Origin: an uncultured Bifidobacterium sp.
Lineage (GTDB): Bacteria > Actinomycetota > Actinomycetes > Actinomycetales > Bifidobacteriaceae
Assembly (NCBI GenBank): GCA_937874315.1
Contig: CALNAE010000275.1
Coordinates: 1-5,203, forward strand
Length of the DNA: 5,203 nt
Reading direction: 5' to 3'
The notes under the pieces are model-generated. The model was not told the origin of the DNA. It searched no databases and saw only the letters and a program-made list of their open reading frames with translations. This document shows, in pieces, positions 1 to 4,677 of the stretch (the first letter of the stretch is position 1; the number at the start of each line of letters is the position of its first letter). A program made the translations under genes and the position numbers.

Positions 1-295
1 GCTGCGCGATGCGCTGCTCAAACGCATCGACGGTGGGATTGGCGACGCGAGAGTAGGAGAAGCCGCGTTTCTCACCGCCGGCAAGCGCATTGCCATGCTC
101 GGCGGAACGCAAGGCATAGGCGACGCTAGGATAAATAGGTGCGCTGGCCGAATCGTGATTCGTGGAAGGGTCATACCCGCTATGGATGCTGCGCGTCGCA
201 AACCCGAATTCACCATCCGGAACATTCGCTCCCACCTGAGCGTCCTCTCGAACGTCCTCGCGGCATCCGTCCTCCGGCGTCCTGTTCTGCGACAT
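1..295 (-). CDS. metY: O-acetylhomoserine sulfhydrylase-like PLP enzyme, N-terminal part (runs off left edge)
   Basis: This is the first 98 codons of an uninterrupted minus-strand frame that leaves the window at base 1. After an unusual acidic lead of about 30 residues, the core matches the start of the Cys/Met-metabolism PLP family: ATRSIHSGYDPS (33-44), SAPIYPSVAY (51-60), then YSRVANPT (81-88) followed by FEQRIAQ (92-98). In this family the Tyr and Arg of Y-S-R (here Y81 and R83) reach the cofactor phosphate of the neighbouring subunit; the catalytic lysine lies beyond the window. The SAEHGNAL...GFSYSR spacing is closer to O-acetylhomoserine sulfhydrylase (sulfide plus O-acetylhomoserine gives homocysteine) than to cystathionine gamma-synthase, but those and gamma-lyases cannot be separated on this fragment. 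The ATG at 295 has a good ribosome site (AGGAG, 8 nt upstream). The frame stays open upstream to another ATG at 454 without a ribosome site. It is divergent from the methionine importer, which supports a role in methionine synthesis. Confidence 0.85.
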   Translation of the reverse strand, partial: MSQNRTPEDGCREDVREDAQVGANVPDGEFGFATRSIHSGYDPSTNHDSASAPIYPSVAYALRSAEHGNALAGGEKRGFSYSRVANPTVDAFEQRIAQ

Positions 296-333
296 AATAT
301 CCACTCCTACTTCCTCAATCTTCGCGACGCTTA

Positions 334-361
334 GCAACTGGCGACTGGCAACCAGCAACTG
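334..361. repeat. Four tandem 7-bp units, consensus GCAACTG
   Basis: The 28 bases divide exactly into four heptamers: GCAACTG, GCGACTG, GCAACCA, GCAACTG. Units 1 and 4 are identical, unit 2 differs by one base and unit 3 by two. They lie in the presumed transcribed leader of the metY-like gene, 39 bp upstream of its start codon. The variant unit 3 creates a small inverted repeat, CTGG-caa-CCAG (345-355). The array could be a slippage-prone repeat, a protein-binding array or part of an RNA fold; the sequence does not decide. Confidence 0.7.
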
Positions 362-376
362 AGGCCTCGCACTACA

Positions 377-412
377 GCAGCACGCTACATAGCTACATAG
401 GCATGCAGCACG
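377..412. repeat. GCAGCACG direct repeat flanking a tandem CTACATAG pair
   Basis: An 8-bp direct repeat GCAGCACG (377-384 and 405-412) brackets two perfect tandem copies of CTACATAG (385-392 and 393-400). On the minus strand each CTACATAG reads CTATGTAG, so each copy supplies an ATG-TAG; these supply the stops of two overlapping tiny frames in the metY-like leader. No function is known to me. Confidence 0.6.
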
Positions 413-440
413 TTCGCACCATACTGCCCGCACATTGCAT
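393..440 (-). CDS. Possible Met/Cys-rich leader peptide of 15 residues (speculative)
   Basis: A minus-strand ATG at 440 opens a 15-codon frame ending in TAG at 393: MQCAGSMVRTCCMPM. Four residues are Met and three are Cys, including a Cys-Cys-Met run near the end, the pattern expected of an attenuator peptide that senses sulfur amino acids. It lies in the leader of a sulfur amino acid gene, 97 bp upstream of that gene's start. Against it: no convincing Shine-Dalgarno precedes the ATG, no U-tract terminator follows, and the local repeats (TGC/ATG/GCA-rich) produce such codons in every frame. A second frame, 444 to 385, encodes 19 residues with three Met and one Cys. Confidence 0.2.
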   Translation of the reverse strand: MQCAGSMVRTCCMPM

Positions 441-474
441 CCATATGACTTCATAGCATACGCATCCCTACGAA

Positions 475-498
475 GCTAACGCCTCCGAAGGCTGTAGC
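475..498 (-). repeat. Hairpin in the metY-like leader
   Basis: GCTA (475-478) pairs with TAGC (495-498) and GCCT (481-484) with AGGC (489-492), leaving a symmetric 2x2 internal loop and a 4-base loop. As minus-strand RNA the apical loop is UCGG. It begins about 17 nt after the predicted start of the metY-like transcript. It may be a leader RNA structure, or the DNA palindrome may be a protein site. Confidence 0.45.
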
Positions 499-521
499 CA
501 CGCAGCGCCCTATATCAAAAA

Positions 522-549
522 CTTATATGCGGTTCACAACCTCAAGCAA
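522..549 (-). promoter_or_regulatory. Candidate promoter of the metY-like gene
   Basis: On the minus strand a -35-like TTGCTT (549-544) is followed after 16 bases by a -10-like TATAAG (527-522). Transcription would start near 515, giving a leader of about 220 nt before the ATG at 295. The spacer carries a small inverted repeat, GGTT-gtg-AACC (541-531), suited to an operator. Assignment is by resemblance to sigma-70-type boxes only. Confidence 0.5.
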
Positions 550-609
550 ATAGCGTAGTCTCGCAGCGGTTCTAACTTCTATGTATAGGCCTGCCGATGC
601 GTCGTGCAG

Positions 610-632
610 GGTAGTTTTCTACCATATAAGTT
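610..632 (+). promoter_or_regulatory. Candidate metQ promoter -10 with overlapping operator-like inverted repeat
   Basis: GGTAG-tttt-CTACC (610-623) is a perfect inverted repeat that runs directly into CATATAAGTT (623-632), whose TATAAG (625-630) is a good -10 candidate. No clear -35 is seen 16-18 bases upstream (around 602-608), so the promoter may need an activator or be weak. The start point would be near 637, giving a leader of about 50 nt for metQ. The same CATATAAGTT occurs in the opposite orientation at 529-520, also preceded by a GGT...ACC repeat. Confidence 0.5.
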
Positions 633-639
633 CATCACC

Positions 640-665
640 GTGCAGAAAGGCAGATCCCCCTGCAC
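640..665 (+). repeat. Leader hairpin upstream of metQ
   Basis: GTGCAG (640-645) can pair with CTGCAC (660-665) around a 14-base loop that includes CCCCC. It starts a few bases after the predicted transcript start and ends 13 bases before the Shine-Dalgarno GAGGAG (679-684). An extra GTGCAG lies at 604-609, upstream of the predicted start. It could stabilise the 5' end or modulate translation; it matches no riboswitch core I know. Confidence 0.35.
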
Positions 666-689
666 AGAAAGACACCACGAGGAGACACT

Positions 690-1529
690 ATGAATTCCAT
701 GCTACGAAAGGCCGCAGGCGCAGAGGCGATCGTTCTCTCGGTCGCACTCGTCGTCGGATGCGGTTCAGCGCCAAGCTCGACATCCTCCAACACGAAGTCC
801 ATCCGAGTAGGCACCTCGCCGGGGCCGTACAGCGAATTGTTCAAGAAGGGTGCCGCTCCGGTTCTGCAAAAAGAGGGCTATACGATCAAATACACGAGCT
901 TCAGCGACTTGCAGACCGCTGACGTCGCCTTGAACGAGGGCAGTGTGGATCTCAATGTGGACCAGCACACGGCCTATATCAACGCCTTCAACAAGAACAA
1001 GGGCGGCGATCTGGTGCCGTTGCAGGCGATTCCGACTGTGCCGGCCGGCCTGTATTCGCAACGCCACAAGTCACTCAAGGATGTGGCTAGCGGCGATCTG
1101 GTCGCCATCTCGCAGGATCCCTCGAACGAATCGCGCGGACTGCGCTTGCTCGAAAAAATCGGCTGGATCGCGCTGAAGCCCGACGCGGACCCGGTGACAG
1201 TCACGCCCAACGACATCGCGACGAACCCGAAGAACCTGCAGATCAAGCCGATGGATTCGGCCACGATTCCGCGTTCGCTGGGCGATCTCGATTACGCGGT
1301 GATCCCGGGAAGCGTCTCCTACAGCTCGAAAGTCGATCCGAAGCTGCAGCTGGCTCAGGAGAAGCTGAAGGACGAGTATCTGCTGCAGGTCACGGTCAAG
1401 AAGGCCAACAAGGATGCCGCCTGGGCCAAGGATGTCGTCAAGGCCTACAAATCCAAGGAATTCCTTGACTATCTTGGCAAGAACAACACCAACAACTACT
1501 GGTTCGTCCCCGAAAGCCTGAAGCAGTGA
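690..1529 (+). CDS. metQ: MetQ-type substrate-binding lipoprotein of methionine ABC importer
   Basis: This 279-residue protein is the extracytoplasmic receptor that captures the substrate and delivers it to MetI/MetN. It starts with a lipoprotein signal: R6-K7, a hydrophobic stretch, then lipobox VVGC with acylated Cys24, so it should be anchored on the outer face of the membrane. An acidic residue (E12) sits at the front of the hydrophobic stretch, which is unusual. The NLPA domain (PF03180) covers about 37-277: IRVGTSPGPYSELF (38-51), VDLNVDQHTAYINAF (86-100), ISQDPSNESRGLRLL (140-154) and LDYAVIPG (200-207). His93, Tyr96, Asn146 and Arg149 match positions conserved in MetQ. As I recall E. 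coli MetQ (FQH, NDP, AVINTTYA), Asp91, Gln142 and Pro206 replace a Phe and two Asn, so the ligand may not be plain L-methionine. Length is normal for the family. GAGGAG lies 5 nt before the ATG. The stop overlaps the metN start. Confidence 0.9.
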   Translation: MNSMLRKAAGAEAIVLSVALVVGCGSAPSSTSSNTKSIRVGTSPGPYSELFKKGAAPVLQKEGYTIKYTSFSDLQTADVALNEGSVDLNVDQHTAYINAFNKNKGGDLVPLQAIPTVPAGLYSQRHKSLKDVASGDLVAISQDPSNESRGLRLLEKIGWIALKPDADPVTVTPNDIATNPKNLQIKPMDSATIPRSLGDLDYAVIPGSVSYSSKVDPKLQLAQEKLKDEYLLQVTVKKANKDAAWAKDVVKAYKSKEFLDYLGKNNTNNYWFVPESLKQ

Positions 1530-2569
1530 GCGAGCTGGAAGACCCAGTCGTGCGCTTCGAGCACGTCTCGAAGACCTACCATGCGGACGGACAGGATCAG
1601 CATGCGCTCCACGACGTGTCCTTCGATGTGCCGGCGCATTCGTTCTTCGGCGTCATCGGCTCGTCAGGTGCAGGCAAAAGCACGCTGATTCGCACGGTGA
1701 ACGGGCTGGAACGCCCGACCAGCGGCACGGTTACCGCACTGGGCAAGAATCCCGCAGCCATCACGAAAACGGAGCTTTCCTCGCTGCGGCGCGAAATCGG
1801 CATGATCTTCCAGCACTACAACCTGCTGCAATCGAAAACTGTCGCCGAGAATGTGGCGATTCCGCTGCTGCTCGCGCACACCGCGAAGGACGCCATCGGA
1901 CAGCGCGTGCAGGAATCCCTGCGCATGGTCGGGCTGAGCGAGCATGCGCAGTCGTATCCATCGCAACTTTCCGGCGGGCAGTGCCAACGCGTGGGCATCG
2001 CCCGAGCACTGGTCACCAATCCCGCGATTCTGCTCTCCGATGAGGCGACCAGCGCGCTCGACCCGGTGACCACGCGGCAGATTCTTGATCTGCTCAACGA
2101 TATCAACAGCCAATACGGCATCAGCGTGCTGCTCATTACGCATCAGATGAGCGTAATCGCGCGCTCCTGCCAGCAGGTCGCCGTGCTCGATCACGGTGAT
2201 GTCGTGGAGCGGGGCGCAGTCAGCCAGGTCTTTTCGCATCCCAGCAACCCGCTGACCCGGCAATTCGTGGAGACCGTGGTGCCACGCCAGCTTCCCGAAG
2301 CGCTCGCCGCCCGCATCGCCCAAGGCGAGGAAGGCACAACCGTGCTGATTCGCTACCGCGACGACGCCGCCAAGCATGTGCTTGCGGCTTTGCAATCGAG
2401 CACGGGCGCGCATGAAGTCGCGCTGCTGCATGCCAATGAGAATGCGTTGCGCGATGTCTCCATCGGCCAGCTTGTCGTCTCATTGCAAGGCGCTGATGGT
2501 GCGACCCTGGGGACGAAACTCGGCGAACTCGCCGCCGACGATTTGGAATTCGAGGTGCTTCATGAGTAA
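1526..2569 (+). CDS. metN: Methionine importer ATPase with NIL domain
   Basis: This 347-residue cytoplasmic ATPase powers import by MetNIQ. The start is GTG, sharing GTGA with the metQ stop (4-bp overlap), so translation is probably coupled; no strong separate ribosome site is present. ABC motifs in order: Walker A GSSGAGKST (45-53), Q-loop Gln96 in MIFQHYNLL, signature LSGGQ (148-152), Walker B ILLSDE (168-173), D-loop SALD (176-179) and switch His206 in LITHQM. Catalytic Glu173 is intact. The residue after the signature is Cys153, where Lys, Gln or Arg is usual. Residues about 270-347 form the C-terminal NIL domain (PF09383), which in known MetN proteins binds methionine and shuts the transporter down when the cell has enough. 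That domain distinguishes MetN from general amino acid ATPases and supports the methionine assignment. Product length matches the family. Confidence 0.93.
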   Translation: MSELEDPVVRFEHVSKTYHADGQDQHALHDVSFDVPAHSFFGVIGSSGAGKSTLIRTVNGLERPTSGTVTALGKNPAAITKTELSSLRREIGMIFQHYNLLQSKTVAENVAIPLLLAHTAKDAIGQRVQESLRMVGLSEHAQSYPSQLSGGQCQRVGIARALVTNPAILLSDEATSALDPVTTRQILDLLNDINSQYGISVLLITHQMSVIARSCQQVAVLDHGDVVERGAVSQVFSHPSNPLTRQFVETVVPRQLPEALAARIAQGEEGTTVLIRYRDDAAKHVLAALQSSTGAHEVALLHANENALRDVSIGQLVVSLQGADGATLGTKLGELAADDLEFEVLHE

Positions 2570-3239
2570 CTTTCTCGATAGCACGGTCACTTTCGACCAG
2601 TATGTGACCGCCTTCCGCGAGACGCTGTACATGGTCGGCATCGCGCTGGGCATCGGCGCGCTGATCGGCATTCCGCTCGGTGTGGCGCTGGCGTTCACGC
2701 GGCCAGCAGGGCTGACCCGCAACCGCCCAATCTACGCGGTGCTCAACGCCGTGGTGAACATTATCCGCTCGGTGCCGTTCATCATCCTGATGGTGGCGAT
2801 CATGCCATTCACGCACCTGATCGCACATACCTCAATCGGCACCAATGCGGCGCTCGTGCCGCTAGTCGTCTATGTCGCGCCGTACATCGGCAGGCTTATC
2901 GAAAGCGCAATTCTGGAAGTCGATTCCGGCATCTACGAATCGGCAGCCGCCATGGGCGCTTCCACTCTGCAGACGATTCGCTATTTCATCCTGCCCGAGG
3001 CCAAGGGCTCCATCGTGCTGGCACTGACGACCGCCACAATAGGACTGATTGGCGCGACCGCAATGGCTGGCACCATCGGTGGCGGCGGCGTGGGCGATCT
3101 CGCGATATCCTATGGCTATCAGCAGTTCGATACGATTGTCATCTTCATCACGGTGGTCATTCTGGTCATCGTCGTGCAGGCCGTGCAGTCCTTCGGCAAC
3201 TGGTACGCGCGACGTTCGCGCCATGTCGCTGAACGGTGA
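2562..3239 (+). CDS. metI: Methionine importer permease
   Basis: This 225-residue inner-membrane protein forms, as a dimer, the channel of the MetNIQ importer. The ATG at 2562 overlaps the metN end by 8 bp and has GAGG (2552-2555) 6 nt upstream; a longer frame from 2376 would only read metN in another phase. Hydrophobic segments at about 20-46, 55-82, 94-115, 150-172 and 188-208 give the five-helix plan of MetI. NIIRSVPFIILMVAIMPFT (66-84) is typical of the family. The cytoplasmic coupling loop that docks onto MetN is clear: ESAAAMGASTLQ...ILP (126-145), fitting the EAA...G motif. GTIGGGGVGDLA (170-181) is also characteristic. It is the last gene of the operon; a strong hairpin follows. Confidence 0.93.
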   Translation: MSNFLDSTVTFDQYVTAFRETLYMVGIALGIGALIGIPLGVALAFTRPAGLTRNRPIYAVLNAVVNIIRSVPFIILMVAIMPFTHLIAHTSIGTNAALVPLVVYVAPYIGRLIESAILEVDSGIYESAAAMGASTLQTIRYFILPEAKGSIVLALTTATIGLIGATAMAGTIGGGGVGDLAISYGYQQFDTIVIFITVVILVIVVQAVQSFGNWYARRSRHVAER

Positions 3240-3252
3240 TTAATTCAATCAC
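3236..3252. repeat. Small inverted repeat spanning the metI stop codon
   Basis: GTGATT (3236-3241) and AATCAC (3247-3252) form a perfect 6-bp stem with a 5-base AT loop, containing the metI TGA. It precedes the main terminator by 9 bases. It may help protect the 3' end of the mRNA or be chance. Confidence 0.3.
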
Positions 3253-3261
3253 AACGTAGGT

Positions 3262-3318
3262 AACGCAAAGGGGCCGGGGCGATTCTCAATGAATGGATCG
3301 CCCCGGCCCCTTTGCGTT
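3262..3318. terminator. Long bidirectional hairpin terminator between converging genes
   Basis: Two perfectly complementary 22-base arms (3262-3283 and 3297-3318) enclose a 13-base loop. Each arm is A/T-edged with a GGGGCCGGGGC-type core, so either RNA strand forms a very stable stem with an A-run on the 5' side and a short U-run on the 3' side (AAAGGGG / CCCCTTT). There is no long U-tract beyond the stem. It lies 22 bp after the metI stop and 28 bp after the end of the converging amidohydrolase, which fits termination of both. Confidence 0.88.
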
Positions 3319-3346
3319 CTATGTTGGTCAACGTCTTAGTTTGGTT

Positions 3347-4516
3347 TTACAGCTCTTTCAACGTTCGCAGTGCCACCGTGGCCAGCAGATCTGAGCCGCT
3401 CGCCAAGGCATCAAGCTTCGGGAAGAAGGTCGGGCCGTGCATGGGGCGGTCGGCGTTGCCGACGCCGATATGAATGAAAGCGCCAGGTGCCTGCTGCAGG
3501 TAGTACGAGAAGTCTTCGCCGCCCAGCGACGGGTGCGGAGCGGCAACCGTGAAGCCCACGTCGGTCGCGGTCGATGCGGCGAGCGCCGACCAGTGCGGGT
3601 CGTTCATCACGGACGGTGAGCCGTATTCCCATTCGAAATCCGCTGTGACGCCGTATGCGGCGACGACGCCATCCACGAGTGCTTGCAGCCGGTCATGAAT
3701 CACTGTCCGGTCTTCGGGGAACGCGGTGCGTGCGGTGCCTTCGAGGAAGGCCTCGGGTGGAACGACGTTCCACGTGCTTCCCGCCTCGACGTGAGTGACG
3801 GTGACCACGCGCGGATGCGCCGGATCCACATCCTGCCCGGCGATGGACTGGATGCCCTCGATGATGGCCACGGCCGGGCGAATCGGGTTGAGACCGCCCT
3901 GCGGACGCGCGGCATGCGTGCCTCGTCCGTGCACGGTGACGTGGAACTTGTCGACCGCGCCGCTGTCCGGCCCCGAGCCGATGATGACGGTTCCCGGCTC
4001 GGCCTCATTGGTGTCATGCGTGCCGTAGAACGCCTCCACGTCGGCGAGCACACCGGTGTTGAGCACGGCGACGGAGCCGGTGGGCGTGTCCTTGTCGGCC
4101 GCGACCTCCTCGGCCGGCTGCAGAATGACCTTGATCGTGCCCGCGAAGTCCTTGCGCCGCTCGTTGATGATGAGCGCCGCGCCAATTGCGGTCGTCATGT
4201 TGTAGTCGTGCCCGCATCCGTGCAGATAGCCTTCATTGAGCGAAGCGTAGGGCAGACCGGTCTGCTCGGTGATCGGCAGTGCATCGATGTCGCCGCGCAC
4301 GGCCACGACATGGCCCTCCCCTGCGCCCGTGCCTTCGCCGTGAATTACAGCGACCAGACCGGTTTTCAGCCCGGAATCCAAGATCTCGATGCCGTGCTCA
4401 TCGAATATCTGCCGTATCCGCTCGGTGGTCTCGAACTCCCGATACGAGGGTTCGGGATGCTGATGGAACCATTTCGCGTACGTTTCCAGTTCCTGCTGCA
4501 GATCGCGCTGAGGCAT
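3347..4516 (-). CDS. M20-family metallo-amidohydrolase (N-acyl-amino-acid or peptide hydrolase)
   Basis: From the ATG at 4516 this is a 389-residue cytoplasmic hydrolase, close to the usual length of the M20D/amidohydrolase group. The di-metal peptidase domain shows VAVRGDIDALPI (71-82), HGCGHD (99-104), ILQPAEE (131-137), GTHD (165-168) and, near the end, GGEDFSYYL (332-340) and MHGPTFFPKLD (359-369). Likely metal ligands by family analogy are Cys101, His103, Glu137, His167 and His360; all are present. A lid or dimerisation domain sits in the middle with VHGRGTHAARP (195-205). Relatives cleave N-acetyl or aminoacyl amides (hippurate hydrolase, N-acyl-amino-acid hydrolase, N-acetyl-diaminopimelate deacetylase); the substrate here cannot be told. 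ATG 4516 is preceded by AAGGGA at 8 nt; ATG 4540 (8 residues longer, AAG-rich lead) is a real alternative, but the farthest ATG at 4594 has no ribosome site. It lies downstream of a peptide-transporter ATPase on the same strand. Confidence 0.88.
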   Translation of the reverse strand: MPQRDLQQELETYAKWFHQHPEPSYREFETTERIRQIFDEHGIEILDSGLKTGLVAVIHGEGTGAGEGHVVAVRGDIDALPITEQTGLPYASLNEGYLHGCGHDYNMTTAIGAALIINERRKDFAGTIKVILQPAEEVAADKDTPTGSVAVLNTGVLADVEAFYGTHDTNEAEPGTVIIGSGPDSGAVDKFHVTVHGRGTHAARPQGGLNPIRPAVAIIEGIQSIAGQDVDPAHPRVVTVTHVEAGSTWNVVPPEAFLEGTARTAFPEDRTVIHDRLQALVDGVVAAYGVTADFEWEYGSPSVMNDPHWSALAASTATDVGFTVAAPHPSLGGEDFSYYLQQAPGAFIHIGVGNADRPMHGPTFFPKLDALASGSDLLATVALRTLKEL

Positions 4517-4562
4517 ATGCTCATTCCCTTCGATTGGCATAGTTCTTTTCTTCTTAACCCAA

Positions 4563-4572
4563 GCACATGTGC
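4563..4572. promoter_or_regulatory. Perfect 10-bp palindrome upstream of the amidohydrolase
   Basis: GCACATGTGC is a perfect palindrome 22 bp before the alternative ATG at 4540 and 46 bp before the preferred ATG at 4516. Its left half plus flank, AAGCACAT (4561-4568), recurs at 4589-4596. This is a plausible operator, but there is no independent support. Confidence 0.3.
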
Positions 4573-4604
4573 GGCTCCCCCACGCCGAAAGCACATACGG
4601 AAAA

Positions 4605-4653
4605 ATCTATATCGCATGACAAGCATCATGCATAGCCACGAAAAGCACTATGC
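4605..4653 (-). promoter_or_regulatory. Paired inverted repeats and -10-like box between the ABC ATPase and amidohydrolase genes
   Basis: Two inverted repeats abut here: GCATAG/CTATGC (4630-4635 and 4648-4653) and GCATGA/TCATGC (4614-4619 and 4626-4631). They share two bases, so they cannot form together fully. Read on the minus strand they are followed by TATAGAT (4611-4605) and then a run of U. The set could be a weak terminator after the ATPase gene, or an operator and -10 box for the amidohydrolase. No good -35 is in register, so neither reading is firm. Confidence 0.3.
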
Positions 4654-4677
4654 GTAAGTCACTCTTCCATGCGCCCG

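Larger units (their letters stand above)
296..689. other. Divergent control region between metY-like gene and metQ
   Basis: These 394 bases contain no protein gene with a credible ribosome site. They hold two candidate divergent promoters, each beside a short inverted repeat, plus a long presumed leader for the leftward gene with tandem repeats, a hairpin and micro-ORFs, and a short leader for metQ with one hairpin. I found no tRNA and no recognisable S-box/SAM-I, SAM-IV or T-box core. The richness in short repeats and palindromes is unlike the flanking coding DNA. Confidence 0.7.

Noticed and set aside
95..334. 79-codon plus-strand open frame
   Set aside because: It is antisense to the clear PLP-enzyme frame and its protein resembles nothing.
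340..360. GGCAACC resembling the conserved SAM-I/SAM-IV riboswitch core
   Set aside because: The rest of the S-box core (the GATGAA-type and downstream segments) is absent, and it is a by-product of the heptamer repeats, about 330 bp from metQ.
334..412. Short repeats as a CRISPR remnant
   Set aside because: Units are 7-8 bp and contiguous, without the spacer-repeat spacing or repeat length of CRISPR.
296..454. 53-residue N-terminal extension of the metY-like protein from ATG 454
   Set aside because: The frame is open and in phase, but there is no ribosome site at 454, while ATG 295 has a strong one; the family core already has an extra lead of about 30 residues.
581..922. 113-codon plus-strand open frame starting before metQ
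   Set aside because: It runs through the metQ ribosome site and signal sequence in another phase, has no ribosome site and low-quality Arg-rich composition.
1664..2431. 255-codon minus-strand open frame
   Set aside because: It is antisense to metN, whose ABC motifs are complete.
2376..2561. Longer N-terminus for MetI from ATG 2376
   Set aside because: The extra 62 residues are metN read in another phase; the ATG at 2562 has a good ribosome site and gives the normal family length.
4517..4594. 26-residue N-terminal extension of the amidohydrolase from ATG 4594
   Set aside because: It has no ribosome site and spans palindromic control-like DNA; starts at 4516 or 4540 fit the family length.
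3683..4657. 324-codon plus-strand open frame
   Set aside because: It is an antisense shadow of the amidohydrolase, produced by GC-rich codon bias, with no family resemblance.
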